DNA of 64,000 nt from Enterobacter bugandensis (GTDB taxonomy: Bacteria > Pseudomonadota > Gammaproteobacteria > Enterobacterales > Enterobacteriaceae). The notes beneath the pieces are model-generated. The model had not been told where the DNA came from. It saw only the letters and a list, made by a program, of their open reading frames with translations, and did not search any database. The position numbers and the translations under genes were made by a program. Location of the stretch: the NCBI RefSeq assembly GCF_900324475.1, contig NZ_LT992502.1, forward strand, positions 4,526,001 to 4,590,000, read 5' to 3'. Positions within the stretch are counted from its first letter, which is position 1. Every line of letters starts with the position of its first letter. Shown piece by piece: positions 34,917 to 48,779 of this stretch.

Positions 34917-35921
34917 TTAAATAAGAGCCTGCGTTTCAGGGAAGCCGAAACGAATATTTGCACACTGCATTGCCTGTGCGGCAGCGCCTTTGAGTAAGTT
35001 ATCTTCTGCGGCGACCACAATCAGATGCTCGCCCTGTACGGCAAAGCCGATATCGCAGAACGGCAGGCCAACCACGTTTTTGAGCGCCGGCACGCCTTTG
35101 TCGTACAGACGCACCAGCGGTTTATCCGCATACGCTTGCGTGAAGGCCTCGCTCACCTGCTCTTTGGTCACGCCCGACTTCAGGCGGCAGGTGATGGTTT
35201 CGAGGATCCCGCGCGGGAAGCTGCCCAGGTGTGGGGTAAAAATCACCTCCGCGCCCAGATGGGTGGTGATTTCAGGGTGATGGCGGTGATTAAACACGCC
35301 ATACGGCTGAAGGCTCACTTCGCAGAAGCTGTTGGAGATAGCGGCCTTGCGCCCCGCACCGCTCACGCCGCTGGTGGCGTTGATCACCGGCCACTGGCTC
35401 AGATCCAGCAGACCGGCGTCGATCAGCGGCTTCAGGGAGAGCTGCGCCGCCGTCGGGTAGCAGCCCGGAACGGCAATCAGGTCCGCTTCTTTCAGTTTAT
35501 CCGCACTCCACTCCGCCAGGCCGTACACCGCTTTTTCAAGCAGATCCGGATGCTGATGAGTGAAGCCGTAATATTTTTCGTAGAACGCGCCGTCGTTAAC
35601 GCGGAACGCGCCGGAGAGGTCAAACACCACGCAGCCGGCCGCCAGGAACTGCGGCGCAAGGTCGTGGCTGACCTCGTGCGCGGTGGCTAAAAACACCACG
35701 TCGACGCCGTCGGTAAACTCGCTGATGTCAGACATCGGCTGCAGCGGCAGATCGACAATGCCCTTAAGCTGTGGATGCAAATCGGAAATTAACTTTCCTG
35801 CATCATTGCTTTGCGCTGACACGGTCAAAGCGGTTATGGTCATATGAGGGTGGCGATTTACGTAGCTTACAAGCTCTGCGCCCGCATAACCGCTAGCGCC
35901 TACAATCAGCGTATTCAACAT
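34917..35921 (-). CDS. argC: N-acetyl-gamma-glutamyl-phosphate reductase
   Basis: ArgC reduces acetylglutamyl phosphate with NADPH. The 334-residue protein (as in E. coli) has the N-terminal Rossmann motif [10 protein letters not shown] and the active-site Cys154 in [10 protein letters not shown]. It is the first gene of argCBH and diverges from argE across a short region with tandem ARG boxes, as in E. coli. Confidence 0.97.
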   Translation of the reverse strand: MLNTLIVGASGYAGAELVSYVNRHPHMTITALTVSAQSNDAGKLISDLHPQLKGIVDLPLQPMSDISEFTDGVDVVFLATAHEVSHDLAPQFLAAGCVVFDLSGAFRVNDGAFYEKYYGFTHQHPDLLEKAVYGLAEWSADKLKEADLIAVPGCYPTAAQLSLKPLIDAGLLDLSQWPVINATSGVSGAGRKAAISNSFCEVSLQPYGVFNHRHHPEITTHLGAEVIFTPHLGSFPRGILETITCRLKSGVTKEQVSEAFTQAYADKPLVRLYDKGVPALKNVVGLPFCDIGFAVQGEHLIVVAAEDNLLKGAAAQAMQCANIRFGFPETQALI

Positions 35922-35944
35922 CGGGTTCCTTTATGCTCAACGTT

Positions 35945-35983
35945 AATGTATTTTTATTCACATTTATTGCATGAATATTGATA
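35945..35983. promoter_or_regulatory. Tandem ARG boxes (ArgR operator) between argC and argE
   Basis: Two 18-base ARG-box-like palindromes are separated by 3 bases: AATGTATTTTTATTCACA (35945-35962) and ATTGCATGAATATTGATA (35966-35983). The spacing matches E. coli arginine operators. ArgR with arginine would repress both argCBH and argE from here. Confidence 0.85.
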
Positions 35984-36009
35984 CTATCACGACCTAAGGT
36001 GTGTCAACA

Positions 36010-37161
36010 ATGAAAATGAACTTACCGCCATTTATCGAGATCTACCGCGCCCTGATTGCCACACCGTCCATCAGTGCGACCGAAGAAGCGCTGGATCAGA
36101 GCAATGAGTCTTTAATCAATCTGCTGGCGGGTTGGTTTAGCGATCTTGGGTTTAACGTTGAGGTTCAGCCCGTCCCCGGAACACGCCACAAATTTAACCT
36201 GCTCGCCAGCACCGGAACCGGCGCGGGCGGCCTGCTGCTGGCCGGCCATACCGACACCGTACCGTTTGACGATGGCCGCTGGACGCGCGATCCGTTCACC
36301 CTGACCGAGCATGACAACAAGCTCTACGGTCTGGGCACCGCCGACATGAAAGGCTTCTTCGCCTTTATCCTCGACGCGCTGCGTGACGTGGACGTGACGA
36401 AGCTGAAAAAACCGCTCTACATTCTGGCAACCGCCGATGAAGAGACCAGCATGGCGGGCGCACGTTATTTCTCTGAAAACACGTCGATTCGTCCGGACTG
36501 CGCGATCATCGGTGAACCGACCTCTCTGCAGCCGATTCGTGCGCACAAAGGCCATATTTCTACCGCGGTGCGCGTGCTGGGCCAGTCCGGCCACTCCAGC
36601 GATCCGGCGCGCGGCGTGAACGCCATTGAGCTGATGCACGACGCCATTGGCCGCATTATGACTCTGCGCGACGACCTGAAAGAGCGGTATCACTACGAGG
36701 CATTCACCGTGCCGTATCCGACGCTGAACCTCGGTAGCCTGCACGGCGGCGATGCGTCCAACCGCATCTGCGCCTGCTGCGAACTGCATATGGATATCCG
36801 TCCGCTGCCGGGCATGACGCTGAGCGATCTGGATGGCCTGCTGAATGAAGCGCTGGCCCCGGTGAGCGAGCGCTGGCCGGGACGCCTGACGGTCTCCGAA
36901 CTGCATCCGCCAATCCCGGGCTACGAATGCCCGCCAGACCATCAGCTGGTTCAGGTGGTGGAAAAACTGCTCGGCGAGAAAACCGACGTGGTGAACTACT
37001 GCACCGAAGCGCCGTTTATTCAAACGCTTTGCCCGACGCTGGTCCTCGGCCCTGGCTCCATTAACCAGGCCCACCAGCCGGATGAATATCTGGAAACCCG
37101 CTTCATCAAGCCCACCCGCGAGCTGATTACCCAGGTTGTGCATCACTTCTGCTGGCATTAA
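36010..37161 (+). CDS. argE: Acetylornithine deacetylase
   Basis: ArgE hydrolyses N-acetylornithine to ornithine. It is an M20-family zinc/cobalt enzyme. The metal-binding motifs [23 protein letters not shown] and [14 protein letters not shown] are present, with [12 protein letters not shown] in the dimerisation domain. I chose the start at 36010 ([13 protein letters not shown]), giving 383 residues as in E. coli; an upstream GTG would add three residues. A dispersed palindromic repeat follows the stop. Confidence 0.97.
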   Translation: MKMNLPPFIEIYRALIATPSISATEEALDQSNESLINLLAGWFSDLGFNVEVQPVPGTRHKFNLLASTGTGAGGLLLAGHTDTVPFDDGRWTRDPFTLTEHDNKLYGLGTADMKGFFAFILDALRDVDVTKLKKPLYILATADEETSMAGARYFSENTSIRPDCAIIGEPTSLQPIRAHKGHISTAVRVLGQSGHSSDPARGVNAIELMHDAIGRIMTLRDDLKERYHYEAFTVPYPTLNLGSLHGGDASNRICACCELHMDIRPLPGMTLSDLDGLLNEALAPVSERWPGRLTVSELHPPIPGYECPPDHQLVQVVEKLLGEKTDVVNYCTEAPFIQTLCPTLVLGPGSINQAHQPDEYLETRFIKPTRELITQVVHHFCWH

Positions 37162-37178
37162 AACCGCACCGAAAAGTC

Positions 37179-37214
37179 CCCTCTCCCCGTGGGAGAGGGT
37201 TCGGGTGAGGGCAA
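37179..37214. repeat. Dispersed palindromic repeat, copy 2
   Basis: CCCCTCTCCCCGTGGGAGAGGG, then TTCGGGTGAGGGC, 17 bases after the argE stop. Same family as copies at 32638, 46299 and 62552. The rest of the gap before ppc (to 37432) holds the ppc promoter region and no gene I can support. Confidence 0.75.
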
Positions 37215-37432
37215 CAAATCGCATGATCACCGTCACATTTCCATAAGCATCGCTTATCTGACGCAATGCGAATTAAATTTCGTAAATTGCCCGCATTTAT
37301 TCGTTTGCTGAACCGTTTTCGCAGCAATTGACGACGGGGGTTTTACGTGGCTTTATAAAGGGAGATGACAAAATAATGTCCAGAAGATTTTCGCCTGGGC
37401 ATAAACAAAAATGATGGGGTGACTGGGTTTTT

Positions 37433-40084
37433 ATGAACGAACAATATTCCGCGTTGCGTAGTAATGTCAGCATGCTCGGCAAAGTGCTTGGAGATACCAT
37501 CAAAGACGCATTAGGGGAGAACATCCTCGACCGCGTTGAAACCATCCGCAAGCTGTCTAAATCTTCCCGTGCCGGTAACGAGGCCAGTCGTCAGGAGCTG
37601 CTCACCACCTTGCAGAACCTCTCTAACGATGAGCTGCTGCCCGTTGCCCGCGCCTTCAGCCAGTTCCTGAACCTGGCAAACACCGCTGAGCAATACCACA
37701 GCATTTCGCCAAACGGCGAAGCGGCCAGCAACCCGGAAGTCATTGCCCGCACCCTTCGTAAACTTAAAGACCAGCCAGACCTCAACGAAGCCACCATCAA
37801 AAAAGCGGTGGAGTCCCTTTCGCTGGAGCTGGTGCTGACCGCACACCCAACCGAAATCACCCGTCGTACGCTGATCCACAAGATGGTGGAAGTAAACAGC
37901 TGCCTGAAGCAGCTGGATAACAAAGACATTGCCGACTACGAGCGCAACCAGCTGATGCGCCGTCTGCGCCAGCTGATTGCCCAGTCCTGGCATACCGATG
38001 AAATTCGTAAGCATCGCCCAAGCCCGGTCGACGAAGCCAAATGGGGCTTTGCGGTGGTGGAAAACAGCCTGTGGGAAGGGGTACCAAACTACCTGCGCGA
38101 GCTGAACGAACAGCTGGAAGAGAACCTCGGCTACCGCCTGCCGGTAGACTTTGTGCCGGTGCGCTTCACCTCCTGGATGGGCGGTGACCGCGACGGCAAC
38201 CCGAACGTGACCGCGGAAATCACCCGTCACGTCCTGCTGCTGAGCCGCTGGAAAGCGACCGACCTGTTCCTGAAAGATATTCAGGTGCTGATCTCCGAGC
38301 TGTCGATGGTTGAAGCGACGCCGGAACTGCGCGCGCTGGCCGGCGAAGAAGGCGCCAGCGAGCCGTACCGTTTCCTGATGAAAAAGCTGCGCGGTCAGCT
38401 GATGGCCACCCAGGCGTGGCTGGAAGCGCGCCTTAAAGGCCAGCGCCTGCCGAAGCCGGAAGGTCTGCTGAGCCAGGACGAACAGCTCTGGGAGCCGCTG
38501 TACGCCTGCTACAAATCACTCCAGGCCTGCGGCATGGGCATCATCGCCAACGGCGAACTGCTTGATACCCTGCGCCGCGTGAAGTGTTTCGGCGTACCGC
38601 TGGTGCGTATCGACGTGCGTCAGGAAAGTACCCGTCATACCGAAGCGCTGGGCGAGCTGACCCGCTATCTCGGCATCGGCGACTATGAAAGCTGGTCCGA
38701 AGCCGACAAGCAGGCGTTCCTGATCCGCGAGCTGAACTCCAAGCGCCCTCTGCTGCCGCGCAACTGGGAGCCAAGCAACGACACCCGCGAGGTGCTCAAC
38801 ACCTGTAAAGCGATCGTCGATGCGCCGAAAGGATCGGTGGCCGCCTACGTGATCTCCATGGCGAAAACCCCGTCCGACGTGCTGGGCGTTCATCTTCTGC
38901 TGAAAGAAGCGGGCATCGACTACGCCCTGCCAGTCGCCCCGCTGTTTGAGACCCTCGACGACCTGAACAACGCCAACGACGTCATGACCCAGCTGCTGAA
39001 CATCGACTGGTATCGCGGCTTTATTCAGGGCAAGCAGATGGTGATGATTGGCTATTCCGACTCCGCGAAAGATGCGGGCGTGATGGCGGCGTCCTGGGCG
39101 CAGTATCAGGCTCAGGATGCGCTGATCAAAACCTGCGAGAAAGCCGGTATTGAGCTGACCCTGTTCCACGGTCGCGGAGGCTCCATTGGCCGCGGTGGCG
39201 CACCTGCTCACGCAGCACTGCTGTCACAGCCCCCGGGAAGCCTGAAAGGCGGCCTGCGCGTGACCGAGCAGGGCGAGATGATCCGCTTCAAGTACGGCCT
39301 GCCGGAAGTGACCATCAGCAGCCTGTCGCTCTATACCAGCGCGATCCTGGAAGCGAACCTGCTGCCACCGCCGGAGCCAAAAGAATCCTGGTGCCGCATC
39401 ATGGACGAGCTGTCAGACATCTCCTGCGATCTATACCGCGGCTACGTGCGTGAAAACAAAGATTTTGTCCCTTACTTCCGCTCGGCCACGCCTGAACAGG
39501 AGCTGGGTAAACTGCCGCTGGGCTCGCGTCCTGCAAAGCGTCGCCCGACCGGTGGCGTTGAATCCCTGCGCGCCATTCCATGGATCTTCGCCTGGACGCA
39601 GAACCGCCTGATGCTGCCCGCCTGGCTGGGTGCCGGTGCCGCGCTGCAAAAAGTGGTGGAAGACGGCAAACAGAACGAACTGGAAACCATGTGCCGCGAT
39701 TGGCCCTTCTTCTCTACCCGTCTGGGCATGCTGGAGATGGTCTTCTCGAAGGCCGACCTGTGGCTGGCGGAATACTACGACCAGCGGCTGGTGAAACCAG
39801 AGCTGTGGGCGTTGGGTAAAGAACTGCGCGAGCTGCTGGAAGGCGACATCAAAGTGGTGCTGGACATTGCCAACGACTCGCACCTGATGGCGGACCTGCC
39901 GTGGATCGCCGAATCAATCCAGCTGCGTAACATCTACACCGACCCGCTGAACGTTTTACAGGCTGAACTGCTGCACCGTTCCCGCCTGGCGGAAGAGGAA
40001 GGTAAAGAGCCGGATCCTCGCGTTGAACAGGCGCTGATGGTGACGATTGCGGGCGTTGCGGCGGGTATGCGTAACACTGGGTAA
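37433..40084 (+). CDS. ppc: Phosphoenolpyruvate carboxylase
   Basis: Ppc carboxylates PEP to oxaloacetate to refill the TCA cycle. It is activated by acetyl-CoA and inhibited by aspartate. The 883-residue protein equals E. coli. Catalytic His138 lies in [12 protein letters not shown], and the Gly-rich loop [14 protein letters not shown] near residue 580 is intact. The C-terminus ends in the conserved MRNTG. It is followed by a REP-like palindrome. Confidence 0.98.
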   Translation: MNEQYSALRSNVSMLGKVLGDTIKDALGENILDRVETIRKLSKSSRAGNEASRQELLTTLQNLSNDELLPVARAFSQFLNLANTAEQYHSISPNGEAASNPEVIARTLRKLKDQPDLNEATIKKAVESLSLELVLTAHPTEITRRTLIHKMVEVNSCLKQLDNKDIADYERNQLMRRLRQLIAQSWHTDEIRKHRPSPVDEAKWGFAVVENSLWEGVPNYLRELNEQLEENLGYRLPVDFVPVRFTSWMGGDRDGNPNVTAEITRHVLLLSRWKATDLFLKDIQVLISELSMVEATPELRALAGEEGASEPYRFLMKKLRGQLMATQAWLEARLKGQRLPKPEGLLSQDEQLWEPLYACYKSLQACGMGIIANGELLDTLRRVKCFGVPLVRIDVRQESTRHTEALGELTRYLGIGDYESWSEADKQAFLIRELNSKRPLLPRNWEPSNDTREVLNTCKAIVDAPKGSVAAYVISMAKTPSDVLGVHLLLKEAGIDYALPVAPLFETLDDLNNANDVMTQLLNIDWYRGFIQGKQMVMIGYSDSAKDAGVMAASWAQYQAQDALIKTCEKAGIELTLFHGRGGSIGRGGAPAHAALLSQPPGSLKGGLRVTEQGEMIRFKYGLPEVTISSLSLYTSAILEANLLPPPEPKESWCRIMDELSDISCDLYRGYVRENKDFVPYFRSATPEQELGKLPLGSRPAKRRPTGGVESLRAIPWIFAWTQNRLMLPAWLGAGAALQKVVEDGKQNELETMCRDWPFFSTRLGMLEMVFSKADLWLAEYYDQRLVKPELWALGKELRELLEGDIKVVLDIANDSHLMADLPWIAESIQLRNIYTDPLNVLQAELLHRSRLAEEEGKEPDPRVEQALMVTIAGVAAGMRNTG

Positions 40085-40090
40085 TGCTTT

Positions 40091-40124
40091 ATGCCGGGCA
40101 GGCGTTTTTAGCGCCGCCCGGCAC
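40091..40124. repeat. REP element after ppc
   Basis: ATGCCGGGCAGGCG / GCCGCCCGGCAC inverted repeat with a T-rich loop; a variant of the REP family in which the GGTGGCG block is altered. Confidence 0.7.
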
Positions 40125-40141
40125 GTTTCGGTAGTCTTCTC

Positions 40142-40906
40142 ATGTATTCCGATATCACCCGAATTTTGGCTGACCTGGTGAACCGTACGCTACCGCTGGG
40201 CCAGATTCATTTCTCAGCGCTGGCTGAACAGCATCCCCGAACATCTCCCTGCCTCGTCATTACCCTTGTTCCCCCCTGTGAGGCGATATTTTCATCCTTT
40301 GGACACATCACGCTTCCACCGCCTAACGTCCTGAGCATACATTTCGGTAAGCAGCAGCTGACTCTCGATTTACAGTGTGACAACGCGCTTTTGCAGCAGT
40401 TACAGGTTCCCCGGCGTGGCCCGCGAACGAGTGCTTTTCTTCTGCAAGCGCTCACCGAATTACAGATGCAGCCAGACGAGCAAGACACAGCCATGCTGGT
40501 GGTATTAAGCTTGCTCAGCCACTGCCGGGATCTGCTTGGCAGTGACATCCACACCGCTAACCGTAGCCGGGCGCTATTCGAAGCCGTTCGTAGCTATATC
40601 GAAGAAAATTACGCCTCTTCGTTAACGCGCGAATCCGTGGCACAGGCGTTCTACATCTCGCCGAACTACCTTTCCCATCTCTTTCAGAAGATCGGCCACG
40701 TGGGGTTCAACGAGTATCTGACACAAACGCGGCTGGAACATGCACGCCAGCTGCTGAAAGGCTACGATCTCAAAATTAAAGATATTGCCGCACGCTGCGG
40801 ATTTCCTGACAGCAACTACTTTTGTCGCCTCTTTCGCAAGCACACCGAGCGTTCCCCTTCCGAATATCGTCGCCAGTATCACAGCCAGCTTATCGCCAAA
40901 AAATAG
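40142..40906 (+). CDS. yijO: AraC/XylS-family regulator, YijO-like
   Basis: This 254-residue protein has a C-terminal double HTH of the AraC type. One HTH lies around YISPNYLSHLFQKIGHVGFNEYL. The second covers IKDIAARCGFPDSNYFCRLFRKHTERSPSEYRRQ, the signature region. The N-terminal part is a variable sensor domain I cannot assign. In E. coli, yijO lies near the frw/pfl genes between ppc and fsaB; here it stands directly between them. It may regulate the fsaB-gldA pair downstream, an inference from position alone. The ribosome site is weak. Confidence 0.8.
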   Translation: MYSDITRILADLVNRTLPLGQIHFSALAEQHPRTSPCLVITLVPPCEAIFSSFGHITLPPPNVLSIHFGKQQLTLDLQCDNALLQQLQVPRRGPRTSAFLLQALTELQMQPDEQDTAMLVVLSLLSHCRDLLGSDIHTANRSRALFEAVRSYIEENYASSLTRESVAQAFYISPNYLSHLFQKIGHVGFNEYLTQTRLEHARQLLKGYDLKIKDIAARCGFPDSNYFCRLFRKHTERSPSEYRRQYHSQLIAKK

Positions 40907-40909
40907 CAT

Positions 40910-40925
40910 TGTGATCGCTATCGCA
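40910..40925 (+). promoter_or_regulatory. Possible CRP site upstream of fsaB
   Basis: TGTGATCGCTATCGCA differs from the CRP consensus TGTGA-N6-TCACA at one half-site position. It is 110 bases before fsaB, in the yijO-fsaB gap. Catabolite control of a sugar-phosphate aldolase and glycerol dehydrogenase pair would make sense, but only the sequence match supports it. Confidence 0.4.
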
Positions 40926-41034
40926 CTTCGCTAAGGACATTACATTTGTCCAGTATTTGGCAAAATTGACCTGTATCCGCCGCACTCAGCCGGGCCTTAT
41001 CCTTTATTCAACCTTTCTGACTTAAGGAAAAATA

Positions 41035-41697
41035 ATGGAACTGTATCTGGATACCGCGAACGTGGCGGAAGTGGAACGCCTTGCCCGCATCTTCCCCATC
41101 GCGGGCGTCACCACCAACCCAAGCATCATTGCCGCCAGCCGTGAATCCATCTGGGACGTGCTGCCGCGGCTGCAACAAGCCATCGGGCCGGAGGGCACGC
41201 TGTTTGCTCAAACCATGAGCCGCGACGCCGAAGGCATGGTGGCGGAGGCCAAACGCCTGAGTAACGCCATCACGGGTATTGTGGTGAAAATTCCGGTCAC
41301 CGCGCAGGGGCTTATCGCCATTAAAGAGCTGAAAAGAGAGGGTATTACCACGCTGGGCACCGCCGTTTACAGCGCCGCTCAGGGTTTACTGGCCGCGCTG
41401 GCAGGCGCGAAATACGTTGCGCCGTACGTCAACCGCGTCGACGCCCAGGGCGGCGACGGTATTGGCATGGTACAGGAGCTGCAGTCCCTGCTTGAACTGC
41501 ATGCGCCGGAAAGCATGGTGCTGGCTGCCAGCTTTAAAACACCGCGTCAGGCGCTGGACTGCCTGCTGGCCGGATGCGAGGCAATCACGATCCCCTTAGA
41601 CGTAGCGCAACAAATGCTCGGTACACCAGCGGTAGAGTCGGCCATAGAAAAGTTCGAGCAGGACTGGAAAAACGCGTTTGGTAACCTCAATCTCTAA
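41035..41697 (+). CDS. fsaB: Fructose-6-phosphate aldolase (transaldolase-like)
   Basis: FsaB (TalC) reversibly splits fructose 6-phosphate into dihydroxyacetone and glyceraldehyde 3-phosphate. The 220-residue class I aldolase equals E. coli FsaB. The Schiff-base lysine is K85 in [21 protein letters not shown] and [12 protein letters not shown] are also conserved. gldA starts 12 bases after the stop. The pair fits dihydroxyacetone metabolism, as GldA interconverts dihydroxyacetone and glycerol. Confidence 0.95.
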   Translation: MELYLDTANVAEVERLARIFPIAGVTTNPSIIAASRESIWDVLPRLQQAIGPEGTLFAQTMSRDAEGMVAEAKRLSNAITGIVVKIPVTAQGLIAIKELKREGITTLGTAVYSAAQGLLAALAGAKYVAPYVNRVDAQGGDGIGMVQELQSLLELHAPESMVLAASFKTPRQALDCLLAGCEAITIPLDVAQQMLGTPAVESAIEKFEQDWKNAFGNLNL

Positions 41698-41709
41698 GGG
41701 AGAACTGTT

Positions 41710-42813
41710 ATGGACCGTATCATTCAATCGCCGGGGAAATATATCCAGGGCGCGGATGTGCTGACCCGTCTCGGCGACTATCTGAAACCCCTGGCAAACC
41801 GCTGGCTGATCGTCGGCGATAAGTTTGTGCTGGGTTTTGCCGAAGACACCCTGCGCCAGAGTTTTAAAAAAGCCGAACTGCATGCCGAAATCGCGCCGTT
41901 TGGCGGCGAATGTTCGCAAAATGAAATCGATCGCTTGAAAAAGTTGGCCGACAGCGCCGACTGCCTGGCAGTACTGGGAATTGGTGGCGGTAAAACGCTT
42001 GATACCGCGAAAGCGCTGGCTCACTTTATGGACGTACCGGTCGCCATTGCGCCGACTATCGCTTCCACCGACGCGCCGTGCAGCGCCCTTTCCGTTATTT
42101 ACACCGACAGCGGCGAGTTCGATCGCTACCTGATGCTGCCGCACAACCCGAACATGGTCATTGTGGATACGAAAGTGGTAGCAGGTGCGCCTGCACGTCT
42201 GCTGGCCGCCGGGATTGGCGACGCGCTGGCGACCTGGTTTGAAGCACGCGCCTGCTCGCGCAGCGGCGCGACCACCATGGCCGGGGGTAAATGCACACAG
42301 GCGGCATTAGCGCTCGCCGAGCTGTGCTACAACACGCTGGTTGAAGAGGGTGAAAAAGCGATGCTGGCGGCGGAACAGCATGTGGTAACGCCTGCGCTGG
42401 AACGCATTATCGAAGCCAACACCTATCTCAGCGGCGTCGGCTTTGAAAGTGGCGGGCTGGCGGCTGCACACGCTATTCATAACGGCATGACGGCGGTGCC
42501 GGACGCGCATCACTTCTATCATGGGGAAAAAGTGGCGTTTGGTACGCTGACGCAGCTGGTGCTGGAAAACGCGCCGGTAGAAGAAATTGAGACCGTCGCG
42601 GCGCTTTGCCACAGCGTAGGGCTGCCGATCACCCTGGCACAGCTGAACATCAAAGAGGATATTCCGGCCAAAATGCGTCTGATTGCCGAAGCCTCTTGTG
42701 CGGAAGGAGAAACGATCCACAACATGCCGGGGGGCGTCACGCCGGATCAGGTGTATGCGGCGCTGCTGGTGGCAGACCAGTATGGACAGCGATTCCTGCA
42801 GGAGTGGGAGTAA
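41710..42813 (+). CDS. gldA: Glycerol dehydrogenase
   Basis: GldA is an iron-type (zinc-dependent) alcohol dehydrogenase that interconverts glycerol and dihydroxyacetone with NAD. At 367 residues it equals E. coli. The NAD-binding [15 protein letters not shown] is present, with metal ligands in [11 protein letters not shown] (Asp), AAHAIHNGM (His) and [12 protein letters not shown] (His). Co-transcription with fsaB is likely. A BIME separates it from the convergent katG. Confidence 0.96.
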   Translation: MDRIIQSPGKYIQGADVLTRLGDYLKPLANRWLIVGDKFVLGFAEDTLRQSFKKAELHAEIAPFGGECSQNEIDRLKKLADSADCLAVLGIGGGKTLDTAKALAHFMDVPVAIAPTIASTDAPCSALSVIYTDSGEFDRYLMLPHNPNMVIVDTKVVAGAPARLLAAGIGDALATWFEARACSRSGATTMAGGKCTQAALALAELCYNTLVEEGEKAMLAAEQHVVTPALERIIEANTYLSGVGFESGGLAAAHAIHNGMTAVPDAHHFYHGEKVAFGTLTQLVLENAPVEEIETVAALCHSVGLPITLAQLNIKEDIPAKMRLIAEASCAEGETIHNMPGGVTPDQVYAALLVADQYGQRFLQEWE

Positions 42814-42820
42814 TAAAAAA

Positions 42821-42899
42821 GCCGGGTGGCGCTGCGCTTACCCGGCCTACATGGCACTTTAATTTGTAGGCCGGGTAAGGCGTAGCCGCCACCCGGCAC
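42821..42899. repeat. BIME: two inverted REP units between gldA and katG
   Basis: GCCGGGTGGCGCTGCGCTTACCCGGC, then the mirrored unit GGCCGGGTAAGGCGTAGCCGCC-ACCCGGCA, separated by a T-rich linker. They fill the 3'-3' gap between convergent genes, like the ppiC-ilvC BIME. Confidence 0.82.
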
Positions 42900-42904
42900 A
42901 ATGG

Positions 42905-45112
<2,208 letters not shown>

Positions 45113-45197
45113 TTACGATATACACCACTAGCAATAAGATATAGTTGAATTAATCCACAGATTCGATAGTTAATACCTTTTAACTTTTTATCTGATT

Positions 45198-45226
45198 AAA
45201 AAGCCCTCACTTTATGAGGGCTTTTT
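45198..45226 (-). terminator. Terminator downstream of metF
   Basis: Stem AAAGCCCTCA / TGAGGGCTTT with A and T runs on both sides, placed just after the metF stop. It would also stop any transcript approaching from the katG side. Confidence 0.88.
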
Positions 45227-45231
45227 GCTGA

Positions 45232-46122
<891 letters not shown>

Positions 46123-46161
46123 TTACCTCTATCTTTCGCGTGTCATTGTCTGTTGTGTTGT

Positions 46162-46193
46162 GAACTTCTATACGTTTAGACGTCCAGATGTAA
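46162..46193. promoter_or_regulatory. MetJ box array upstream of metF
   Basis: Four contiguous 8-base units in register with the consensus AGACGTCT: GAACTTCT, ATACGTTT, AGACGTCC, AGATGTAA. MetJ with S-adenosylmethionine binds such arrays cooperatively. It is located 43 bases before the metF start. Confidence 0.85.
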
Positions 46194-46298
46194 AAATGAC
46201 GGAAAAGCGGCGTGACGTCAACAGAAATAATCACAATAACGGTGAGGTTTGCTCAGGGAAGATGAAGGGAGTTCATGATGAGGGTGAGCTCGGTCTGA

Positions 46299-46334
46299 TG
46301 CCCTCACCCTAACCCTCTCCCACAGGGAGAGGGA
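46299..46334. repeat. Dispersed palindromic repeat, copy 3
   Basis: GCCCTCACCCTAACCCTCTCCCACAGGGAGAGGG, the reverse complement orientation of the copies at 37179 and 62552. It lies 11 bases past the metL stop, in the gap before the metF control region. Confidence 0.8.
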
Positions 46335-46344
46335 AATTCACTTT

Positions 46345-48777
46345 TTACAGCAGCTTAGCCAGACGGTTAATATCGGACTGGATAGCCCCAGCGGTGACGT
46401 CGCGCCCCGCGCCCGGGCCGCGGATCACCAGCGGGTTATCGCGGTACCAGCGGCTTTCAATGGCGAAGACGTTATCGCACGGCAGCAGGGCCGCCAGCGG
46501 ATGCTCAGGACGCACCGCCTCGACACCCACACGCGCCTTACCGTTCGCCTCGAAACGCGCCACGTAGCGCAGCACCAGCCCCATCTCGTTTGCCGCTTCC
46601 AGACGCTGCACCATCTGGTCATTCAGCTCGTCGCCGTTTTCGAAGAAGTGATCAACAGAACCTTCTTCGCAGCCCGCAGGCACCAGCGACTCGACGCGTA
46701 CGGAATCCGGTTCGATGTCATAACCGGCTTCACGCGCCAGGATTACCAGCTTGCGCATCACGTCTTTACCGGAGAGGTCAACGCGCGGATCGGGCTCGGT
46801 TAAGCCCTGCTGCCACGCCTGATCCACCAGGTCGGTGAACGGTACGGTGCCGTCAAACTGCAGGAACAGCCAGGAGAGCGTGCCGGAGAAGATCCCGCTC
46901 AGCGCCAGAATGCTGTCGCCGCTTTCAATCAGGTCACGCACGGTATGGTTAACCGGCAGGCCCGCGCCAACGGTGGCATTATAGAGCCAGTGGCGGCCCG
47001 TTTTTTCAAACGCGTCGTGGATCTGACGATATTTATCGGTACTGCTCGCCCCCGCCAGCTTGTTGGCGCTGATGACGTGGAAACCGTGGCTGGCGAAATC
47101 CAGATACTGATCGGCAAGCTGTTCGCTGGCGGTGACGTCCAGCACCACCAGATCGTCATACGGGTGCGCGCGCATCCACAGGAACAGCGACTCTTCATCC
47201 TGCTCAATCGCTTCATCGTTAAAGAAGGCAAGCGCCCGGCTGGCATCCAGCCCTTCGTAGTTCAGCAGGCTGCGGCGGCTATCCACCACGCCCGCAAGAA
47301 TAAATTCAAACCCGGTACGCGCCGAAAGCGTGACCTGTTCGCGGGCGAACAGCTCCAGCCAGCGGGAACCGATGTTACCCTTACCAAACAGCACCAGGCC
47401 GATGCGTTTTTCCGCGCGGAACAGCGAGGTGTGCAGACCCTGAATCAGGCTTTCGGTTGGGCCTTTACGCAGCACGGCGACCAGGCTGATGCCCTCTTCC
47501 GACTGCCAGGTGAACTCCACCGGCTGGCCCTTCAGTTGCTGCCAGAAACGGTGGCAGTGCAGCGGGTTACGGGTGACGCCCGCGCCGACCATCGCCACCA
47601 GCGCCAGCCCCTGACGCAGGCGAAGCTCGCCCGGCAGGCCCGCTTCGTCGAGAATTTTCAGCGCGCTGTCCGCCACTTCGGCGGTATAGCAGAACTGCAG
47701 CAGCTGACGATCGTTATGCACGCCAACGGCCAGCGGACGCACCTGGGCGCGTTTCAGGATCGTGTCGATATCTTTATGCGCCAGCCTGAAGTCCTGGCCC
47801 GCAGGGACCTGGAACTCGATCAGGCAGATGTCGTCGTGGCTGGTGACAATGCGCGCGCCCGTGCCGGACGCCAGCACGCGCTCAATGCGGGTAGACCCCT
47901 GATCCGGCGTATAGCTACAGCGCAGCTGCAGGTCAATATCGCTGCCGGAAACCGGCTGCAGCGTACGGGCGTGCAGCACCGGGGCCGCCAGACGCGCCAG
48001 CTCGCTGGCTTCGTCGAGACGCAGCAGCGGAAGCAGGCAGGCATCTTTCACTTTACGCGGGTCCGCGCTGTAGACACCGGCCACGTCGCTCCAGATGGTA
48101 ACGCGGGACACGCCCGCCAGGGCACCAATTTGCGTTGCCGAGTAGTCCGAGCCGTTACGGCCCAGCAGCACGGTTTCACCGGCGTTGCTGCGGCTGATAA
48201 AGCCGGTGACGACAATACGTTTGCCCGGATGCTGCACCAGCAGCTGTTGCAGCAACGGATAGGACAACCCTTCGTCCACCTGCGGCTGCGCGGCGCGTTC
48301 CGCACGCAGGAAATCACGCGCGTCGAGCCAGGCCGCGTCTACGCCCAGGTGTTGCAGTACGGCGGCCATCAGGCGCGCGGACCACACTTCACCGTGGCCC
48401 ACCACTTCGGCATACACCGCGTCGGTAATCCCGCTGTCCAGCAGAGCAGCCAGACGCTCAAGGTCATGCGTGAAGGCGCTGATCAGCCCGTCCGCCATGT
48501 CCGCAGGCAGCAGGCCGGCAATCAACTCGCTCTGGTAACGACGTAAGGACTGTTGCACCTGATGCGCAGAAAGGCGATCGGTCTGGCTCAGTTTCAGCCA
48601 GCTAATCAACTGGTTGGTGGTGCTGCCCGCCGCCGAGACAACCATCATGTCACCCGGCTGTGAATATTCGGTCATGATCCCTGCGACGCGCAGATAACAT
48701 TTCACATCAGCAAGACTACTACCACCAAACTTGTGCAGCTGACGACCCTTCGCCCCTGCCTGCGCTATCACACTCAT
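46345..48777 (-). CDS. metL: Bifunctional aspartokinase II / homoserine dehydrogenase II
   Basis: MetL carries out the first and third steps of the aspartate pathway toward methionine. The 810-residue fusion (as in E. coli) has an N-terminal kinase domain (KFGGSSLADVKCY). Central ACT-like regions follow, then a C-terminal dehydrogenase with GLVLFGKGNIGSRWLELFAR. Isozyme II is controlled by transcription (MetJ) rather than allosterically. It begins 2 bases after the metB stop, so the two form the metBL operon. Confidence 0.97.
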   Translation of the reverse strand: MSVIAQAGAKGRQLHKFGGSSLADVKCYLRVAGIMTEYSQPGDMMVVSAAGSTTNQLISWLKLSQTDRLSAHQVQQSLRRYQSELIAGLLPADMADGLISAFTHDLERLAALLDSGITDAVYAEVVGHGEVWSARLMAAVLQHLGVDAAWLDARDFLRAERAAQPQVDEGLSYPLLQQLLVQHPGKRIVVTGFISRSNAGETVLLGRNGSDYSATQIGALAGVSRVTIWSDVAGVYSADPRKVKDACLLPLLRLDEASELARLAAPVLHARTLQPVSGSDIDLQLRCSYTPDQGSTRIERVLASGTGARIVTSHDDICLIEFQVPAGQDFRLAHKDIDTILKRAQVRPLAVGVHNDRQLLQFCYTAEVADSALKILDEAGLPGELRLRQGLALVAMVGAGVTRNPLHCHRFWQQLKGQPVEFTWQSEEGISLVAVLRKGPTESLIQGLHTSLFRAEKRIGLVLFGKGNIGSRWLELFAREQVTLSARTGFEFILAGVVDSRRSLLNYEGLDASRALAFFNDEAIEQDEESLFLWMRAHPYDDLVVLDVTASEQLADQYLDFASHGFHVISANKLAGASSTDKYRQIHDAFEKTGRHWLYNATVGAGLPVNHTVRDLIESGDSILALSGIFSGTLSWLFLQFDGTVPFTDLVDQAWQQGLTEPDPRVDLSGKDVMRKLVILAREAGYDIEPDSVRVESLVPAGCEEGSVDHFFENGDELNDQMVQRLEAANEMGLVLRYVARFEANGKARVGVEAVRPEHPLAALLPCDNVFAIESRWYRDNPLVIRGPGAGRDVTAGAIQSDINRLAKLL

Positions 48778-48779
48778 GA

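Noticed and set aside
36112..37266. A 384-codon frame opposite argE
   Set aside because: Shadow of argE; it starts within a dispersed repeat and has no motif.
46945..48546. A 533-codon open frame opposite metL
   Set aside because: Same mirror-frame effect; metL shows full domain conservation and no family matches the antisense product.
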